Part shown: piece after piece, positions 24,744 through 33,638 of the stretch
How positions within the stretch are numbered: the first letter of the stretch is position 1
Layout: every line of letters starts with the position of its first letter
Source: Bacilli bacterium
GTDB lineage: Bacteria > Bacillota_I > Bacilli_A > JAJDGJ01
Assembly: GCA_031272545.1 (NCBI GenBank)
Contig: JAISTP010000054.1
Span: 1-57,528, forward strand
Reading direction: 5' to 3'
DNA length: 57,528 bases
Made by a program: the position numbers and the translations under genes
The notes under the pieces: model-generated
What the model was told of the DNA's origin: nothing
The model's input: the letters and a program-made list of their open reading frames with translations, nothing else
Databases searched by the model: none

Positions 24744-25976
24744 TTATTTTCTGTTAGCAAGAGCAACTACACGATTCATTTCATTATTAACAATCATGTA
24801 ACCTTCATCTACACCCATACCTGGTTTAGCAAGAACTTGGAATGCTTCTGTAGCCATAGCAACATTAGTTGTACAACGAGCAGAGATATCAGTTTCATTA
24901 CAAGTACCACCTACATAAGAACCAAATCCTCTTTCATTACAATATAATACCGCTTTAGCAACATTATGAACACTTCCTAAATCAGGAGTCTTAATTTGCA
25001 TAATATGTCCAGCATTAGCGTTAACAAAATCAACTACATCATCAAAAGTATTACACCATTCATCTGCTACAAGTAAAGCAGTAGAATTCTTAGCTTTTAA
25101 AGCAGCAGTTAAAGCAGCTAAACATTCAATTTGTTTGTCTTTATTACCAGCATCCATTGGACCTTCAATAACTAATTGATAAGGAGCAGCAATTTTTTCT
25201 AAAGAAATAATGTAATCAGCTTGTGCTTCAGCATCTAAATTGAAAGCATCTCCAATAGTTCCATAAACATCAATGTGAATACGAGGATTATAACCTTCTT
25301 CACCTAAAGTCTTAATTCTATTTGCTAGCCATTTAACATAATCAGCTAAAATACTACCATCTTTACCTAATTTAGTTTCAACATTATTAATTAAAGCATG
25401 TGGTAAAACATCAGCATGTTTAATAATCATTTTATCAGCATTTAAATAACGATCATCACCTGATTGAGTAAAAATAGGTCTTCTAGAAATACCTGCAGTA
25501 TTAAATTCATCTTTAATTACTTCAGCCATAGTAACTTTTTTAGCTTTTGCAGCAGCATCAAGTAACGCTTGAGAAACACCATATCTAATAGCAGTATGTA
25601 ATCTTTTTCCATCTACTTCCATAGCATCTAATTCTTCAGCATTTTTTAAGAAAGATTCAGCTTCTAAACCTTTTAACCAAGCAACTAAATTCTTTTCAAT
25701 GAAAGGAATATAATCTTTAGCAAGGAAAAGAGGATCTCTTCCACCAGCTCCTGAATATTGAACAGCAGCACAATCACCTACAGCAACTGAGCCATCTTCT
25801 AATACAAGTTGAACACTAATAGATTCACCTGGCACTCTTATAGATTTAAATCCTTCAGTAACTGGTTCTCCAATATACGCTAAACCATCAGTTGTAGCTC
25901 CCATTTTAATAGCTTTTTGATCATCAAAGTAGAAACCTGTTCTACCTTCACTACAAATAACATCAATAATTTTCAT
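24744..25976 (-). CDS. mal: Methylaspartate ammonia-lyase
   Basis: An enolase-superfamily lyase of 410 residues, near the usual length, that removes ammonia from (2S,3S)-3-methylaspartate to give mesaconate, the second step of the methylaspartate route. The catalytic Lys lies in MQIKTPDLGS (about residue 330). Metal ligands are expected in HIDVYGTIGD, VIEGPMDAG and LLVADEWCN. The C-terminal block GGTCNETDISARCTTNVAMA is typical. The gene directly follows glutamate mutase epsilon with GGAG before the ATG. Highly conserved and secure. Confidence 0.96.
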   Translation of the reverse strand: MKIIDVICSEGRTGFYFDDQKAIKMGATTDGLAYIGEPVTEGFKSIRVPGESISVQLVLEDGSVAVGDCAAVQYSGAGGRDPLFLAKDYIPFIEKNLVAWLKGLEAESFLKNAEELDAMEVDGKRLHTAIRYGVSQALLDAAAKAKKVTMAEVIKDEFNTAGISRRPIFTQSGDDRYLNADKMIIKHADVLPHALINNVETKLGKDGSILADYVKWLANRIKTLGEEGYNPRIHIDVYGTIGDAFNLDAEAQADYIISLEKIAAPYQLVIEGPMDAGNKDKQIECLAALTAALKAKNSTALLVADEWCNTFDDVVDFVNANAGHIMQIKTPDLGSVHNVAKAVLYCNERGFGSYVGGTCNETDISARCTTNVAMATEAFQVLAKPGMGVDEGYMIVNNEMNRVVALANRK

Positions 25977-25996
25977 TTTAACATTAACTCCTTATT

Positions 25997-27466
25997 TTAT
26001 TTTTTTACATAACCTTCTGGACGACCAATTAAATGACCTTGTCCAACCGCATAAATATCATCAACAGTCATTTCAAAACCAACTGGACGATTTTCTTCAT
26101 CAGCACGTTCTTGTAATTTCTTTTTGTTGATTTCTTTAATATCATCAGTAAATGGAACATTACCAAAATCTAAATATCTTACAGCTCCTTGATTATCTCT
26201 AGCAGGTAACATTTTACCAGGGTTAAAATCAGAAGGGGCAAATGGTAAATCCATTATACCTGATTTAAACGCTTCCACAACACCTACAGCTAAATCACCA
26301 TTACCAGCTTGATAAGTAGCTTCAATAATACATTTAGTTTCTTTTTCAATTAAATCCATTTCAGCTTTTAATTCTTCAGACATAACAGCTTTTTGATCTT
26401 CAAGTAAATTTAAAACCATCTTAGTAGTTTTAATAGCATTAGCATTAGCTTCTTTAGTTGGAATACCAATAGCTTCATGAGTAGTTTTAACAATTACTTT
26501 TGTAACTTGGGCTAAAGCAGCAGTAACAGAAGCATTAGCAATTACTCCATAAGCTTTTGATTCATCAGCTGGGAAACCACCCATCCATTGATGAAATACT
26601 GTAGTAACATAAACATCATTATAACCTTTATCAGCTAAATATCTTTTAGTTAAATCTTTTAAAACTAACATAGTCGCAATATCTTGAACTTGATTACCAC
26701 ATTGACCATAACCAACAGTGATGTTTTTAACACCTTGTTCAGCAGCCAATAAAGCTTCAATGATTGCAACAGCATTAGACATACTTGGTGGTACTAAAGT
26801 TCCTGTTAAAGGACCAAATGGCTCACGATTAATATGAACACCATGTTCTTCATAAATAGCAGCTAATCTATCACAATATTGCCAATCTAATAAAGATTTT
26901 TCTAAGCTAACATTTTTAGCATAAGGAATATTATAAGAAATTGCCCCACCTTCATTTGAAGTCCAACCAGCAGCATGAATGATTTCTGCTAATAATCTTG
27001 AATCAGGTGTACCATGTCTTGCTTCTAGTGGAACATTTACTGCTTCTAAAACTTGGCGACAACCTTTAACACCATGATTTACTGCAGGAAAACCATTTAA
27101 CATAGATCTACCTTCAGCAATTGATGCTCTGATGCCTTCTTCACAATTTTCATATCTATTTTGTCTAGTATATGAATCAATAGTAGATGGTAATAAATCA
27201 GCTCCACCTTCATCTTGTAAAAATTTCATTAATTCAATATGACCATCAATAGTTGCAACACCAGCTCTTGGTTGAGCTAAAGTAATACCTTTTTTATCAG
27301 CTTCAACTAACACATCAGCAAAGTTTTTTGAAGCAGGTACATTTTTAGCATAAGCAATACAAGCTTCTAAATCTTCAATTTCTTTACCTGTTGGCCAAGT
27401 AGCTAAAACTTCTTTTCTAGTTGCATAGAACTCTTCATCAGTCCATTTTTTATTCTTTAATTTCAT
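25997..27466 (-). CDS. glmE: Glutamate mutase epsilon (large, catalytic) subunit
   Basis: About 489 residues, the coenzyme-B12-dependent TIM-barrel subunit that rearranges L-glutamate to 3-methylaspartate together with GlmS. Characteristic segments are [16 protein letters not shown] near residue 70, [39 protein letters not shown] and [15 protein letters not shown]. The start is ATG 27466 with a perfect AGGAGG six bases upstream; it overlaps the end of glmL by 17 bases. A longer frame upstream lies wholly inside glmL and has no ribosome site. Confidence 0.96.
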   Translation of the reverse strand: MKLKNKKWTDEEFYATRKEVLATWPTGKEIEDLEACIAYAKNVPASKNFADVLVEADKKGITLAQPRAGVATIDGHIELMKFLQDEGGADLLPSTIDSYTRQNRYENCEEGIRASIAEGRSMLNGFPAVNHGVKGCRQVLEAVNVPLEARHGTPDSRLLAEIIHAAGWTSNEGGAISYNIPYAKNVSLEKSLLDWQYCDRLAAIYEEHGVHINREPFGPLTGTLVPPSMSNAVAIIEALLAAEQGVKNITVGYGQCGNQVQDIATMLVLKDLTKRYLADKGYNDVYVTTVFHQWMGGFPADESKAYGVIANASVTAALAQVTKVIVKTTHEAIGIPTKEANANAIKTTKMVLNLLEDQKAVMSEELKAEMDLIEKETKCIIEATYQAGNGDLAVGVVEAFKSGIMDLPFAPSDFNPGKMLPARDNQGAVRYLDFGNVPFTDDIKEINKKKLQERADEENRPVGFEMTVDDIYAVGQGHLIGRPEGYVKK

Positions 27467-28871
27467 TATTATCCTCCTTGATTTCAATTAAATATTTTTT
27501 CATAATTCTTAAAGCTTGATTAGGCAATTTTGTGGCTAACAAGCCCATTGCTGATAAAATATAAGTTTTATCTAACAAATAACGAGGATGCATCGGTTTT
27601 AATAAATCAGGTTGTTCATTATCAAACTTAGCAGCCTTTAAAATATCAGCAGGTTTATCATTAAACACAAGAACGCCACCAGTTCCGACTAAATAACGAA
27701 TTTGTGTTAAATCTTTTCCATATTGAGAATACATACTTCCAAAAGGTGAAAACGATGTTTCGATATAACCAGCATGGCGATTCAAAGCTAATTCAGTACA
27801 TATCTTAGCAATTGTAGCATCAAAAATTTTATCTTCTTTATTTATTGGTACTAATTTAATATCCTCATGACGAAGATTAATTTGTCTTTCAACTTCATCC
27901 TTAGAAATGTCATTAGGATAATATTTTTTAAACATACGATATCCAGCCGCTTGATAACAAGCAAGAACAGAATATCTCATTCCAAGATCTCCTTCAACAC
28001 TTCTTTTAGCAAAAGGTTCTTGCAAACCTTTCATTGTGATACCACCTTTGGTAGGATAACCATCACAAAGTGAATGAACATCAGTAGTAGCTCCACCGAT
28101 ATCTACAACAACTAAATCACCAATACCATCTTCTTCATCAGTTCCTTTAGCAAGTAATGAAGCTGCATTTAAAACAGCAGCTGGAGTTGGCATTAAAACA
28201 TCACCAACATATTTAATTGCATTATCTAATCCTTTAGCATATACAATATTCTTCATAAACACTTCTCTTATTACATCTCTAACATTATCGACATTTAAGA
28301 TATTAATACTTGGCATAACGTTTTCACAACGATAGTAATCAAAACCAACTTTATTAAAGATCTCAGCAACTTGTGGTTGTGCTGCTTTATTACAAGCAAC
28401 AATAATTGGAATAGTAATTTTAAATTTAGCTAATACTTTAGCATTATTAATAATAACTTCTTTATTACCACCATCTGTTCCACCACATAATAAAATAATT
28501 TCAGGTTTCATAGCTAACATTTCCTCAACATCAGCCTCAGCTAGTTCATAAGAGTAAGTATTAAGAATTTTTGCTCCAGCTCCTAATGAAGCACGACGTG
28601 CTGCTTCACTTGTAAGTTCAGGAACTAAACCAATGGCAATCATTTTCAAACCACCAGCAGCACTTGAACAACCAATTTTTTCAACAAATTCTATATTATT
28701 TTCTAAAATAACTGGTTCAAGTTGAGCATAAGCTTCATTAAAGCCACGCATAATATCATCTTCAATTGTAGTTATTGCTTTTGCCGTAGCAATTATTTCT
28801 TCATTTTCAATATCTACAATGGTAAGTTTAGTATTAGTGCTACCAAAATCAACTAGTAAATAGCACTTCAT
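27450..28871 (-). CDS. glmL: Glutamate mutase-associated protein GlmL (MutL, reactivating chaperone type)
   Basis: 473-residue ASKHA-fold ATPase always found between the two glutamate mutase subunit genes; it is thought to reactivate the enzyme by exchanging damaged cobalamin. The phosphate-binding segment is [15 protein letters not shown] at the N-terminus, with [11 protein letters not shown] (about residue 67), [11 protein letters not shown] (about 126), [13 protein letters not shown] (about 250) and VGTGGVLVF (about 397). It begins two bases after the glmS stop. This is not the DNA repair MutL. Confidence 0.94.
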   Translation of the reverse strand: MKCYLLVDFGSTNTKLTIVDIENEEIIATAKAITTIEDDIMRGFNEAYAQLEPVILENNIEFVEKIGCSSAAGGLKMIAIGLVPELTSEAARRASLGAGAKILNTYSYELAEADVEEMLAMKPEIILLCGGTDGGNKEVIINNAKVLAKFKITIPIIVACNKAAQPQVAEIFNKVGFDYYRCENVMPSINILNVDNVRDVIREVFMKNIVYAKGLDNAIKYVGDVLMPTPAAVLNAASLLAKGTDEEDGIGDLVVVDIGGATTDVHSLCDGYPTKGGITMKGLQEPFAKRSVEGDLGMRYSVLACYQAAGYRMFKKYYPNDISKDEVERQINLRHEDIKLVPINKEDKIFDATIAKICTELALNRHAGYIETSFSPFGSMYSQYGKDLTQIRYLVGTGGVLVFNDKPADILKAAKFDNEQPDLLKPMHPRYLLDKTYILSAMGLLATKLPNQALRIMKKYLIEIKEDNNEIKE

Positions 28872-28873
28872 TA

Positions 28874-29290
28874 TTAAATTCCTAAATCTTGTTTTAGTTC
28901 ATTAATTGAATCTTCAATTCTAGTTCCAGGTGGAAATGCTCTATCATAACCCATATCTAAGAATTTAGGTTCAACAACATTCCAATCTTGTTTACCAACA
29001 ACAATGTTACCACCAATGTAAAGAAGAATATCACCAATACCAGCTTCAACACATTTTTCTCTTAATCCACGTGCATCTAATTCTCCTTGTCCATAAAGCG
29101 ATGAAACTAAAATAGCATCTGCATTAGTTTCAATGGCAGCATTAATGAAATCTTCTTGTGTTGAAAGAACACCAATATTAACCACATTAAAACCAGCATT
29201 TGTTAAAGCATAATCGATAATCTTATTTCCTACAGCATGAACATCTGCACCAATTACACCAATAACAACCGTTTTGTTTAATTTGTCCAT
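28874..29290 (-). CDS. glmS: Glutamate mutase sigma (small, B12-binding) subunit
   Basis: 138 residues, full length. It has the cobalamin-binding signature D-x-H-x-x-G in [14 protein letters not shown] (about residues 12-25), where His is the lower cobalt ligand. [14 protein letters not shown] and IGGNIVVG complete the Rossmann-like B12 domain. GGAGG precedes the ATG at 7 bases. It is the first gene of the glm operon, with a structured leader and a palindrome-linked promoter upstream. It should not be confused with glucosamine synthase, which shares the symbol. Confidence 0.95.
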   Translation of the reverse strand: MDKLNKTVVIGVIGADVHAVGNKIIDYALTNAGFNVVNIGVLSTQEDFINAAIETNADAILVSSLYGQGELDARGLREKCVEAGIGDILLYIGGNIVVGKQDWNVVEPKFLDMGYDRAFPPGTRIEDSINELKQDLGI

Positions 29291-29317
29291 TTGAATACCT
29301 CCATATATATTTGTATA

Positions 29318-29434
29318 CTTAAATTATAGTCCTATTTTTAAGCAATGGATTAAGAATTATTTAAGTATTTATTTATTAAAAAATTAAATAATTCAAAAAA
29401 TGCTTTTTATATTATTTAAAAGGACTAATTTAAG
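29318..29434 (-). ncRNA. Structured 5' leader of the glm operon (candidate cis-regulatory RNA)
   Basis: On the minus strand the predicted 5' end (about 29434) begins a stem in which 29421-29434 pairs with 29318-29333 (9 bp, a 2-nt bulge, then 5 bp). Inside it, 29384-29394 pairs perfectly with 29354-29364 (11 bp). No cobalamin riboswitch core, terminator or known class is recognised. The SD sequence lies just outside the outer stem. The AT-rich setting makes chance pairing possible. Confidence 0.35.
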
Positions 29435-29440
29435 ATATTT

Positions 29441-29469
29441 TTAATAAAATAAATATAACTTTCTTTCAA
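29441..29469 (-). promoter_or_regulatory. Promoter of the glm operon
   Basis: Minus strand: -35 TTGAAA (29464-29469), 17-nt spacer, -10 TATTAA (29441-29446). A 15-bp palindrome (29472-29486) ends two bases upstream of the -35 box. The symporter promoter at 31366-31394 has the same arrangement. Confidence 0.6.
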
Positions 29470-29471
29470 TA

Positions 29472-29486
29472 TGTGCAAATTGCACA
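29472..29486 (-). promoter_or_regulatory. 15-bp palindromic operator upstream of the glm promoter
   Basis: TGTGCAA-N-TTGCACA, a perfect palindrome with one central base, centred about 10 bp upstream of the -35 box (near -45). That is a typical activator position. A near-identical copy precedes the symporter promoter at 31396-31410. The regulator is unknown. Confidence 0.65.
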
Positions 29487-29544
29487 AAAATAAAATATTA
29501 TTTATTTTTTTAATTTTTTTGTCTAAAAATAGCACTTTTTTTAT

Positions 29545-29591
29545 AAAAAAAGCTATACATAATTAATAATTTTAATTGTATAACTTTTTTT
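29545..29591 (-). terminator. Terminator of the symporter gene
   Basis: A long minus-strand hairpin (AAAAAAAG, a G-U pair, TATACA, then further AT pairs; arms 29545-29566 and 29571-29591) with a run of seven T. It lies 17 bases after the symporter stop codon and separates it from the glm promoter. Confidence 0.78.
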
Positions 29592-29607
29592 AATTTAAAT
29601 ATAATAA

Positions 29608-31209
29608 TTATTTACTAGATTTTTTTCTCCAGAAGATAACACCATCAAAATAAGGCTTTTCATCTTCTTCTAATTCACTAACATCAAACATTTCATTATC
29701 AGTTTTTGCTTTTTCACGTCTTTCAAAATCTTTTAAAGCTAATAAAGCAGGTTTAGATATGATTAAAATACCAATAATATTGATCCATACCATTATCGCA
29801 AAACCAGTATCCGCAATATTCCATGCAGCTGCATTAGTCTTTAATCCCATAAAGAAAGCTGAGCATAGGAAGATAACTTTTAAAACACTACGACAATAGA
29901 ATCTTAATTTTTCAGAATATTTCTTTAATAATAATTCTAAATTAGTTTCTGCATAGTAATAATAAGCCATTAATGTTGTAAAAGCAAAGAAGAATAAAGC
30001 AATAGCTACAAATTTACCGCCAAAACCAGTTAATAAAGTATTAAAAGCTTGTGGAGTAAACATTGAAATAGATTCAGCTGATCCATGACCAACAGTATTA
30101 GTTAATAATTCTTGAAAATTACTATTACCTTCATAACCTTTATAAACTTGGAATAAACCATCAGCATTCTTACCTTGACCAGTATTGAATGTTTGATATG
30201 TACCAGTAATTAAAATTGCTAAACCAGTAGCACTACAAACTAATAAAGTATCAAAATAAACAGAGAAAGCTTGAACTAATCCTTGTTTAGCAGGATGAGA
30301 TACTTCAGCAGCAGCAGCCGCATGTGCTCCTGTACCTTGACCAGCTTCATTTGAGAAGACTCCACGTTTAACACCCCAAATAATAGCCCAACCTAGTGAA
30401 CCACCAAGTGCCGCATTTAAACCAAATGCTCCAGAGAATATTTCACCAAAGACATGAGGTACTTTACCAATATTAAGTAAAATGATTAAAATAGCAACTA
30501 AAATATAACTTAAAGACATAACTGGAACTAAAATAGAAGCTGCTTTTGCAATACCTTTAGTTCCACCAATAATGATTAAAGCTAATAAAACAACAGTAAT
30601 TATCATTGGTACCATTGTACTAACACCAAAGTTTTCAGAAATAGCAGTTACAATAGCATTTGATTGTACAGAAGGTTTTAAAATAGCTTCAGCGAGAATA
30701 GCCGCAATCATAAAAGCAACAGAAAAGAATTTTAAACCACTCTTATCAAAATAATAAGCTGGTCCTCCACGATACTCACCATCAATTTCTTCTTTATATA
30801 ATTGTGCTAAAGTAGATTCCACAAAAGCAGTTCCTGAACCAATAAAAGCAATAAACCACATCCAGAACATTGCTCCTGGTCCACCATAAGCAATTGCTGT
30901 TGCTACACCAACAATATTACCTGTTCCAACACGTCCTGCTACAGCCATTGCAAAGGCTTGAAAAGATGATACTCCCTTTTCAGATGAACTACCACCAAGT
31001 AACAATTTTACCATTTTCTTTATTTTTCTTAGTTGTAAAAATCTTGTTCTAATTGAAAAATAAAGTCCAGCTCCAACAAGAACAATTACCATTGGTGGAG
31101 ACCATAATAATGTTTGTAAAGCCCCAAAGAAACCATCAAAACCTTCAAAATGCATTAAGCCATTCCAAGCATCAACTGTTTGGCTGATAAAAATTTCTAT
31201 AATTCCCAT
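29608..31209 (-). CDS. Sodium:amino-acid symporter, AGCS family
   Basis: About 533-residue membrane protein with roughly ten hydrophobic helices that imports alanine, glycine or glutamine-type amino acids with sodium. Family blocks are FQAFAMAVAGRVGTGNIVGVA cut here to AVAGRVGTGNIVGVATAIAY, GPGAMFWMWFIAFIG, EYRGGPAYYF and RGVFSNEAGQGTGAHAAAAA. The start is set at ATG 31209 after AAAGGG; the longer frame from TTG 31278 overlaps a terminator-like hairpin and lacks a ribosome site. The operator-promoter shared with glmS suggests that it feeds glutamate fermentation, so glutamine or glutamate uptake is plausible (inference). The C-terminus is a charged cytoplasmic tail. Confidence 0.9.
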   Translation of the reverse strand: MGIIEIFISQTVDAWNGLMHFEGFDGFFGALQTLLWSPPMVIVLVGAGLYFSIRTRFLQLRKIKKMVKLLLGGSSSEKGVSSFQAFAMAVAGRVGTGNIVGVATAIAYGGPGAMFWMWFIAFIGSGTAFVESTLAQLYKEEIDGEYRGGPAYYFDKSGLKFFSVAFMIAAILAEAILKPSVQSNAIVTAISENFGVSTMVPMIITVVLLALIIIGGTKGIAKAASILVPVMSLSYILVAILIILLNIGKVPHVFGEIFSGAFGLNAALGGSLGWAIIWGVKRGVFSNEAGQGTGAHAAAAAEVSHPAKQGLVQAFSVYFDTLLVCSATGLAILITGTYQTFNTGQGKNADGLFQVYKGYEGNSNFQELLTNTVGHGSAESISMFTPQAFNTLLTGFGGKFVAIALFFFAFTTLMAYYYYAETNLELLLKKYSEKLRFYCRSVLKVIFLCSAFFMGLKTNAAAWNIADTGFAIMVWINIIGILIISKPALLALKDFERREKAKTDNEMFDVSELEEDEKPYFDGVIFWRKKSSK

Positions 31210-31279
31210 ACTAACAACCCTTTCTAAAAAATTTTCTATGTTATTAAAATACCAATAATGACCAATATTTTGCAACAAT

Positions 31280-31344
31280 AAAAAAAGATAATATTTACTT
31301 ATTATTAAATAAATTAATTAAAAATACATAAATATTATCTTTTT
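31280..31344 (-). terminator. Terminator-like hairpin in the symporter leader (possible attenuator)
   Basis: A perfect stem of 14-16 bp (31282-31297 with 31329-31344), a 31-nt loop and a run of seven T on the minus strand. It lies downstream of the predicted symporter start site (about 31359) and 70 bases before the start codon. It could be an attenuator of the symporter, or the terminator of the upstream tRNA-gene operon. Confidence 0.6.
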
Positions 31345-31365
31345 ATTAGCTAAATATTAACAAAA

Positions 31366-31394
31366 ATAATATAAAAAAGACTAATAATTTTCAA
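31366..31394 (-). promoter_or_regulatory. Promoter of the amino-acid symporter gene
   Basis: Minus strand: -35 TTGAAA (31389-31394), 17-nt spacer, -10 TATTAT (31366-31371). The palindromic operator ends one base upstream of the -35 box, as in the glm promoter. Confidence 0.65.
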
Positions 31395-31395
31395 A

Positions 31396-31410
31396 TGTAC
31401 AAATTGCACA
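31396..31410 (-). promoter_or_regulatory. Palindromic operator upstream of the symporter promoter
   Basis: Same 15-mer as at 29472-29486 with one change (TGTACAA-N-TTGCACA on the plus strand), including a shared flanking A run. This second copy links symporter and glutamate mutase regulation. Confidence 0.65.
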
Positions 31411-31465
31411 AAAAAACGAAATTTATATAAATGTAAAGTATTTTTATATCTAAATACTATAAAAA

Positions 31466-32722
31466 TTAATAATAAATATTAAAAACATCAACATTAATGT
31501 CAAATTGTGAACAATATCTTGTTTCAATAAATTGTGCATTACAACTTAAAATAAGTTTTTTAGAATAAACATTATTAGTATCACAAGAAATCATTATTGG
31601 ATTAATCCCAGATTGTTTAGCCATATAAATCATATCTTTTAAAATACTTTTAGCATATTTTTGATTACGAAATTCTCTAGCAACACTTAAACCAATATGA
31701 CCTCCATATTCTTTTAGAAAATCATTTAAATCTAACCTTAATTGTGCCATTCCGACTAATTGTTTTTTCTTATTATAAGCTAAATATTGTATTGAACAAA
31801 CCCACTCATCTTTTACTGTGGCTTTATCCATACTGCCATAAGTATCTTTTAACCATTCTTCATAAGTATTTAATTCATCTAAATAACCAGTTCCATTTAA
31901 AGTATCATTATGCTTAATAAAATCTTCTTTATATTTCATAACAGCTTCTTTATCATTCATCGTTGGAATAATTAAGTCTACTTCAGGTAATTCTTCTTTT
32001 TGTACTATTATTTCACTAAAATAATTAAAACAATAATTAGCACAAACTAAGCCAAAGACACTTGGTACAAAAGCATTACTACTTAATAATGGTAAAGATT
32101 TTCTATGTTTAGAAGTATCACCATCATATTCTACTTTAAAAGGTTGCTCATTAGAAAATACAACTGGTATTTTAGCTTTAATACGTTCTTTTTTTACCAT
32201 TCCCCTTAATACTTTCGCAATTGGATCAGTAGTTGTTTTATCTAGAGTTGTAAGTGAAACTTTCTCACTATGAATTTTATTAGCAGCTCCCATACTACAA
32301 ACAAAAGGTATTTGATGTAATAAAGACTCTTTTATAATTAACATTTTAGCTTCAATAGTATCACAAGCATCAATAATAAAATCTACTTTTTCATTAAAAA
32401 GTAATGCTTTATTTTCATCATTAAAAAACATTTTTAAAGCTATTACTTCACAATTAGGATTAATATCTAAAATTCTATCTTTCATAACTTCAACTTTACT
32501 CTTACCTATTGTGGAATGCAAAGCAACTAATTGACGATTTAAATTAGTTATATCGACATCATCTTTATCAATAAGAACAATTTTATTAAAACCACATCGA
32601 GCTATAGCTTCAGCCGCAAAAGAACCAACTCCACCTAAACCAATAATCGCAATCGTATGATCTTGAATATCTTTTAATTGTTCTTTAAACATAATTTCTA
32701 ATCTTTGAAATTGATTATTCAT
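31466..32722 (-). CDS. TcdA-like tRNA t6A dehydratase fused to a GNAT acetyltransferase
   Basis: 418 residues in two parts. Residues 1-245 are an E1-like/ThiF-fold domain of the TcdA type (cyclises t6A37 to ct6A in tRNA): IIGLGGVGSFAAEAIARCG (about 26), DKDDVDITNLNRQ, STIGKSKVEVMKDRI, DACDTIEAK and SMGAANK. Residues about 255-418 look like a GNAT N-acetyltransferase: GGHIGLSVAREFRNQKYAKS gives the acetyl-CoA loop, followed by ISCDTNNVYSKKLI. TcdA is usually a separate protein of about 250-270 residues. It overlaps miaA, another A37-region tRNA modifier, by 8 bases (ATGAATAA). The target of the acetyltransferase half is unknown. Confidence 0.82.
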   Translation of the reverse strand: MNNQFQRLEIMFKEQLKDIQDHTIAIIGLGGVGSFAAEAIARCGFNKIVLIDKDDVDITNLNRQLVALHSTIGKSKVEVMKDRILDINPNCEVIALKMFFNDENKALLFNEKVDFIIDACDTIEAKMLIIKESLLHQIPFVCSMGAANKIHSEKVSLTTLDKTTTDPIAKVLRGMVKKERIKAKIPVVFSNEQPFKVEYDGDTSKHRKSLPLLSSNAFVPSVFGLVCANYCFNYFSEIIVQKEELPEVDLIIPTMNDKEAVMKYKEDFIKHNDTLNGTGYLDELNTYEEWLKDTYGSMDKATVKDEWVCSIQYLAYNKKKQLVGMAQLRLDLNDFLKEYGGHIGLSVAREFRNQKYAKSILKDMIYMAKQSGINPIMISCDTNNVYSKKLILSCNAQFIETRYCSQFDINVDVFNIYY

Positions 32723-33638
32723 TAATAAACCCCCTTACTAAAGATATAGCTTCATTAATACATTTTTTAAAATCATTAATATCGACATTAATCCATTTAA
32801 CTTCCATTTGATTATTAAACCAAGTATATTGTTTCTTGGCATAACGACGAGAATTTTGTTTAACTTTATCAATAGCATCTTCTAAATTAATTTCATTATT
32901 AAAATAAGGTATAAATTCTTTATAACCAATAGCTTGTAAAGCTTGATAATTACAATTATTGTATTTATGATATAAAGTTGTAACTTCATCTATCAATCCA
33001 TTATTAACCATCTTATCAACACGATTATTAATACATTGATATAATAATTCTCTTTCCATAGTTAAACCAATAAAAAGAATATCATATAAAGGTTGATGAT
33101 TTTGTTTATTAATAAAATCACTTTTTTTTATATTATTCTCATCAAATATTTCTAAAGCTCGTAAAACTCTTTTTCTATTGTTAGGATGTAATTTCTTACT
33201 AGCATCTAAATCTACTTCTTCTAATAATTTAAATATCTCTTCATTAGTATAATTATCATATTTTTTTAATTTATCTTTATTACGACCTTTTAAATCATTT
33301 AATTGATAATCATATAATAAACTTTTTAAATATAGACCACTACCACCTACAATAATAGGTATTTTATTATCTTTAAATAAAGAATTAATAATTTTAGTAG
33401 CTTCTTCTTTAAAAGAAGCAATATCTAAACTATCACTAATTTTTAAATAATCTACTAAATGATGTTTAACTATCCTTCTTTCTTCCTTAGTAGGTTTAGC
33501 ATTTAAAATATTCATTTCTTGATATACTTGAAAAGCATCCCCATTAATTATTTCAGTATTAAATTGTTTTGCTAGAGCCAAAGATAAAGCTGTTTTACCA
33601 ACACCTGTAGGTCCTACTATACAAATTATTTTATTCAT
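32715..33638 (-). CDS. miaA: tRNA dimethylallyltransferase
   Basis: 307 residues, adds a dimethylallyl group to N6 of A37 in tRNAs that read UNN codons. The P-loop is GPTGVGKTALSLALA (about residues 8-22). NGDAFQVYQEM, ILNAKPTKEE, IIVGGSGLYLKSLLY and RRYAKKQYTWFNN are typical. It overlaps the upstream nucleotidyltransferase gene by 4 bases (ATGA) and the following TcdA fusion by 8. The operon groups several tRNA maturation functions. Confidence 0.95.
   Translation of the reverse strand: MNKIICIVGPTGVGKTALSLALAKQFNTEIINGDAFQVYQEMNILNAKPTKEERRIVKHHLVDYLKISDSLDIASFKEEATKIINSLFKDNKIPIIVGGSGLYLKSLLYDYQLNDLKGRNKDKLKKYDNYTNEEIFKLLEEVDLDASKKLHPNNRKRVLRALEIFDENNIKKSDFINKQNHQPLYDILFIGLTMERELLYQCINNRVDKMVNNGLIDEVTTLYHKYNNCNYQALQAIGYKEFIPYFNNEINLEDAIDKVKQNSRRYAKKQYTWFNNQMEVKWINVDINDFKKCINEAISLVRGFINE

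Noticed and set aside
27867-28073. Plus-strand open frame inside glmL, and similar antisense frames at 46488-46841, 47343-47585 and 20089-20343
   Set aside because: They lie opposite well-conserved genes, lack ribosome sites and show no family motif, so they are shadows of the real frames.
29318-29328. A second glm promoter using TATAAT at 29323-29328
   Set aside because: No acceptable -35 box at 16-18 bases, and the same bases form part of the leader stem. The TTGAAA-17-TATTAA promoter further upstream is preferred.
29464-29486. Sigma-54 promoter (TTGCA-like box) before glmS
   Set aside because: The required GG and GC dinucleotides at fixed 10-base spacing are absent; the palindrome plus sigma-A boxes explain the sequence better.
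29291-29607. Cobalamin riboswitch upstream of the B12-dependent glutamate mutase genes
   Set aside because: The conserved B12 box and core are not visible; the region is extremely AT-rich and has different pairings.
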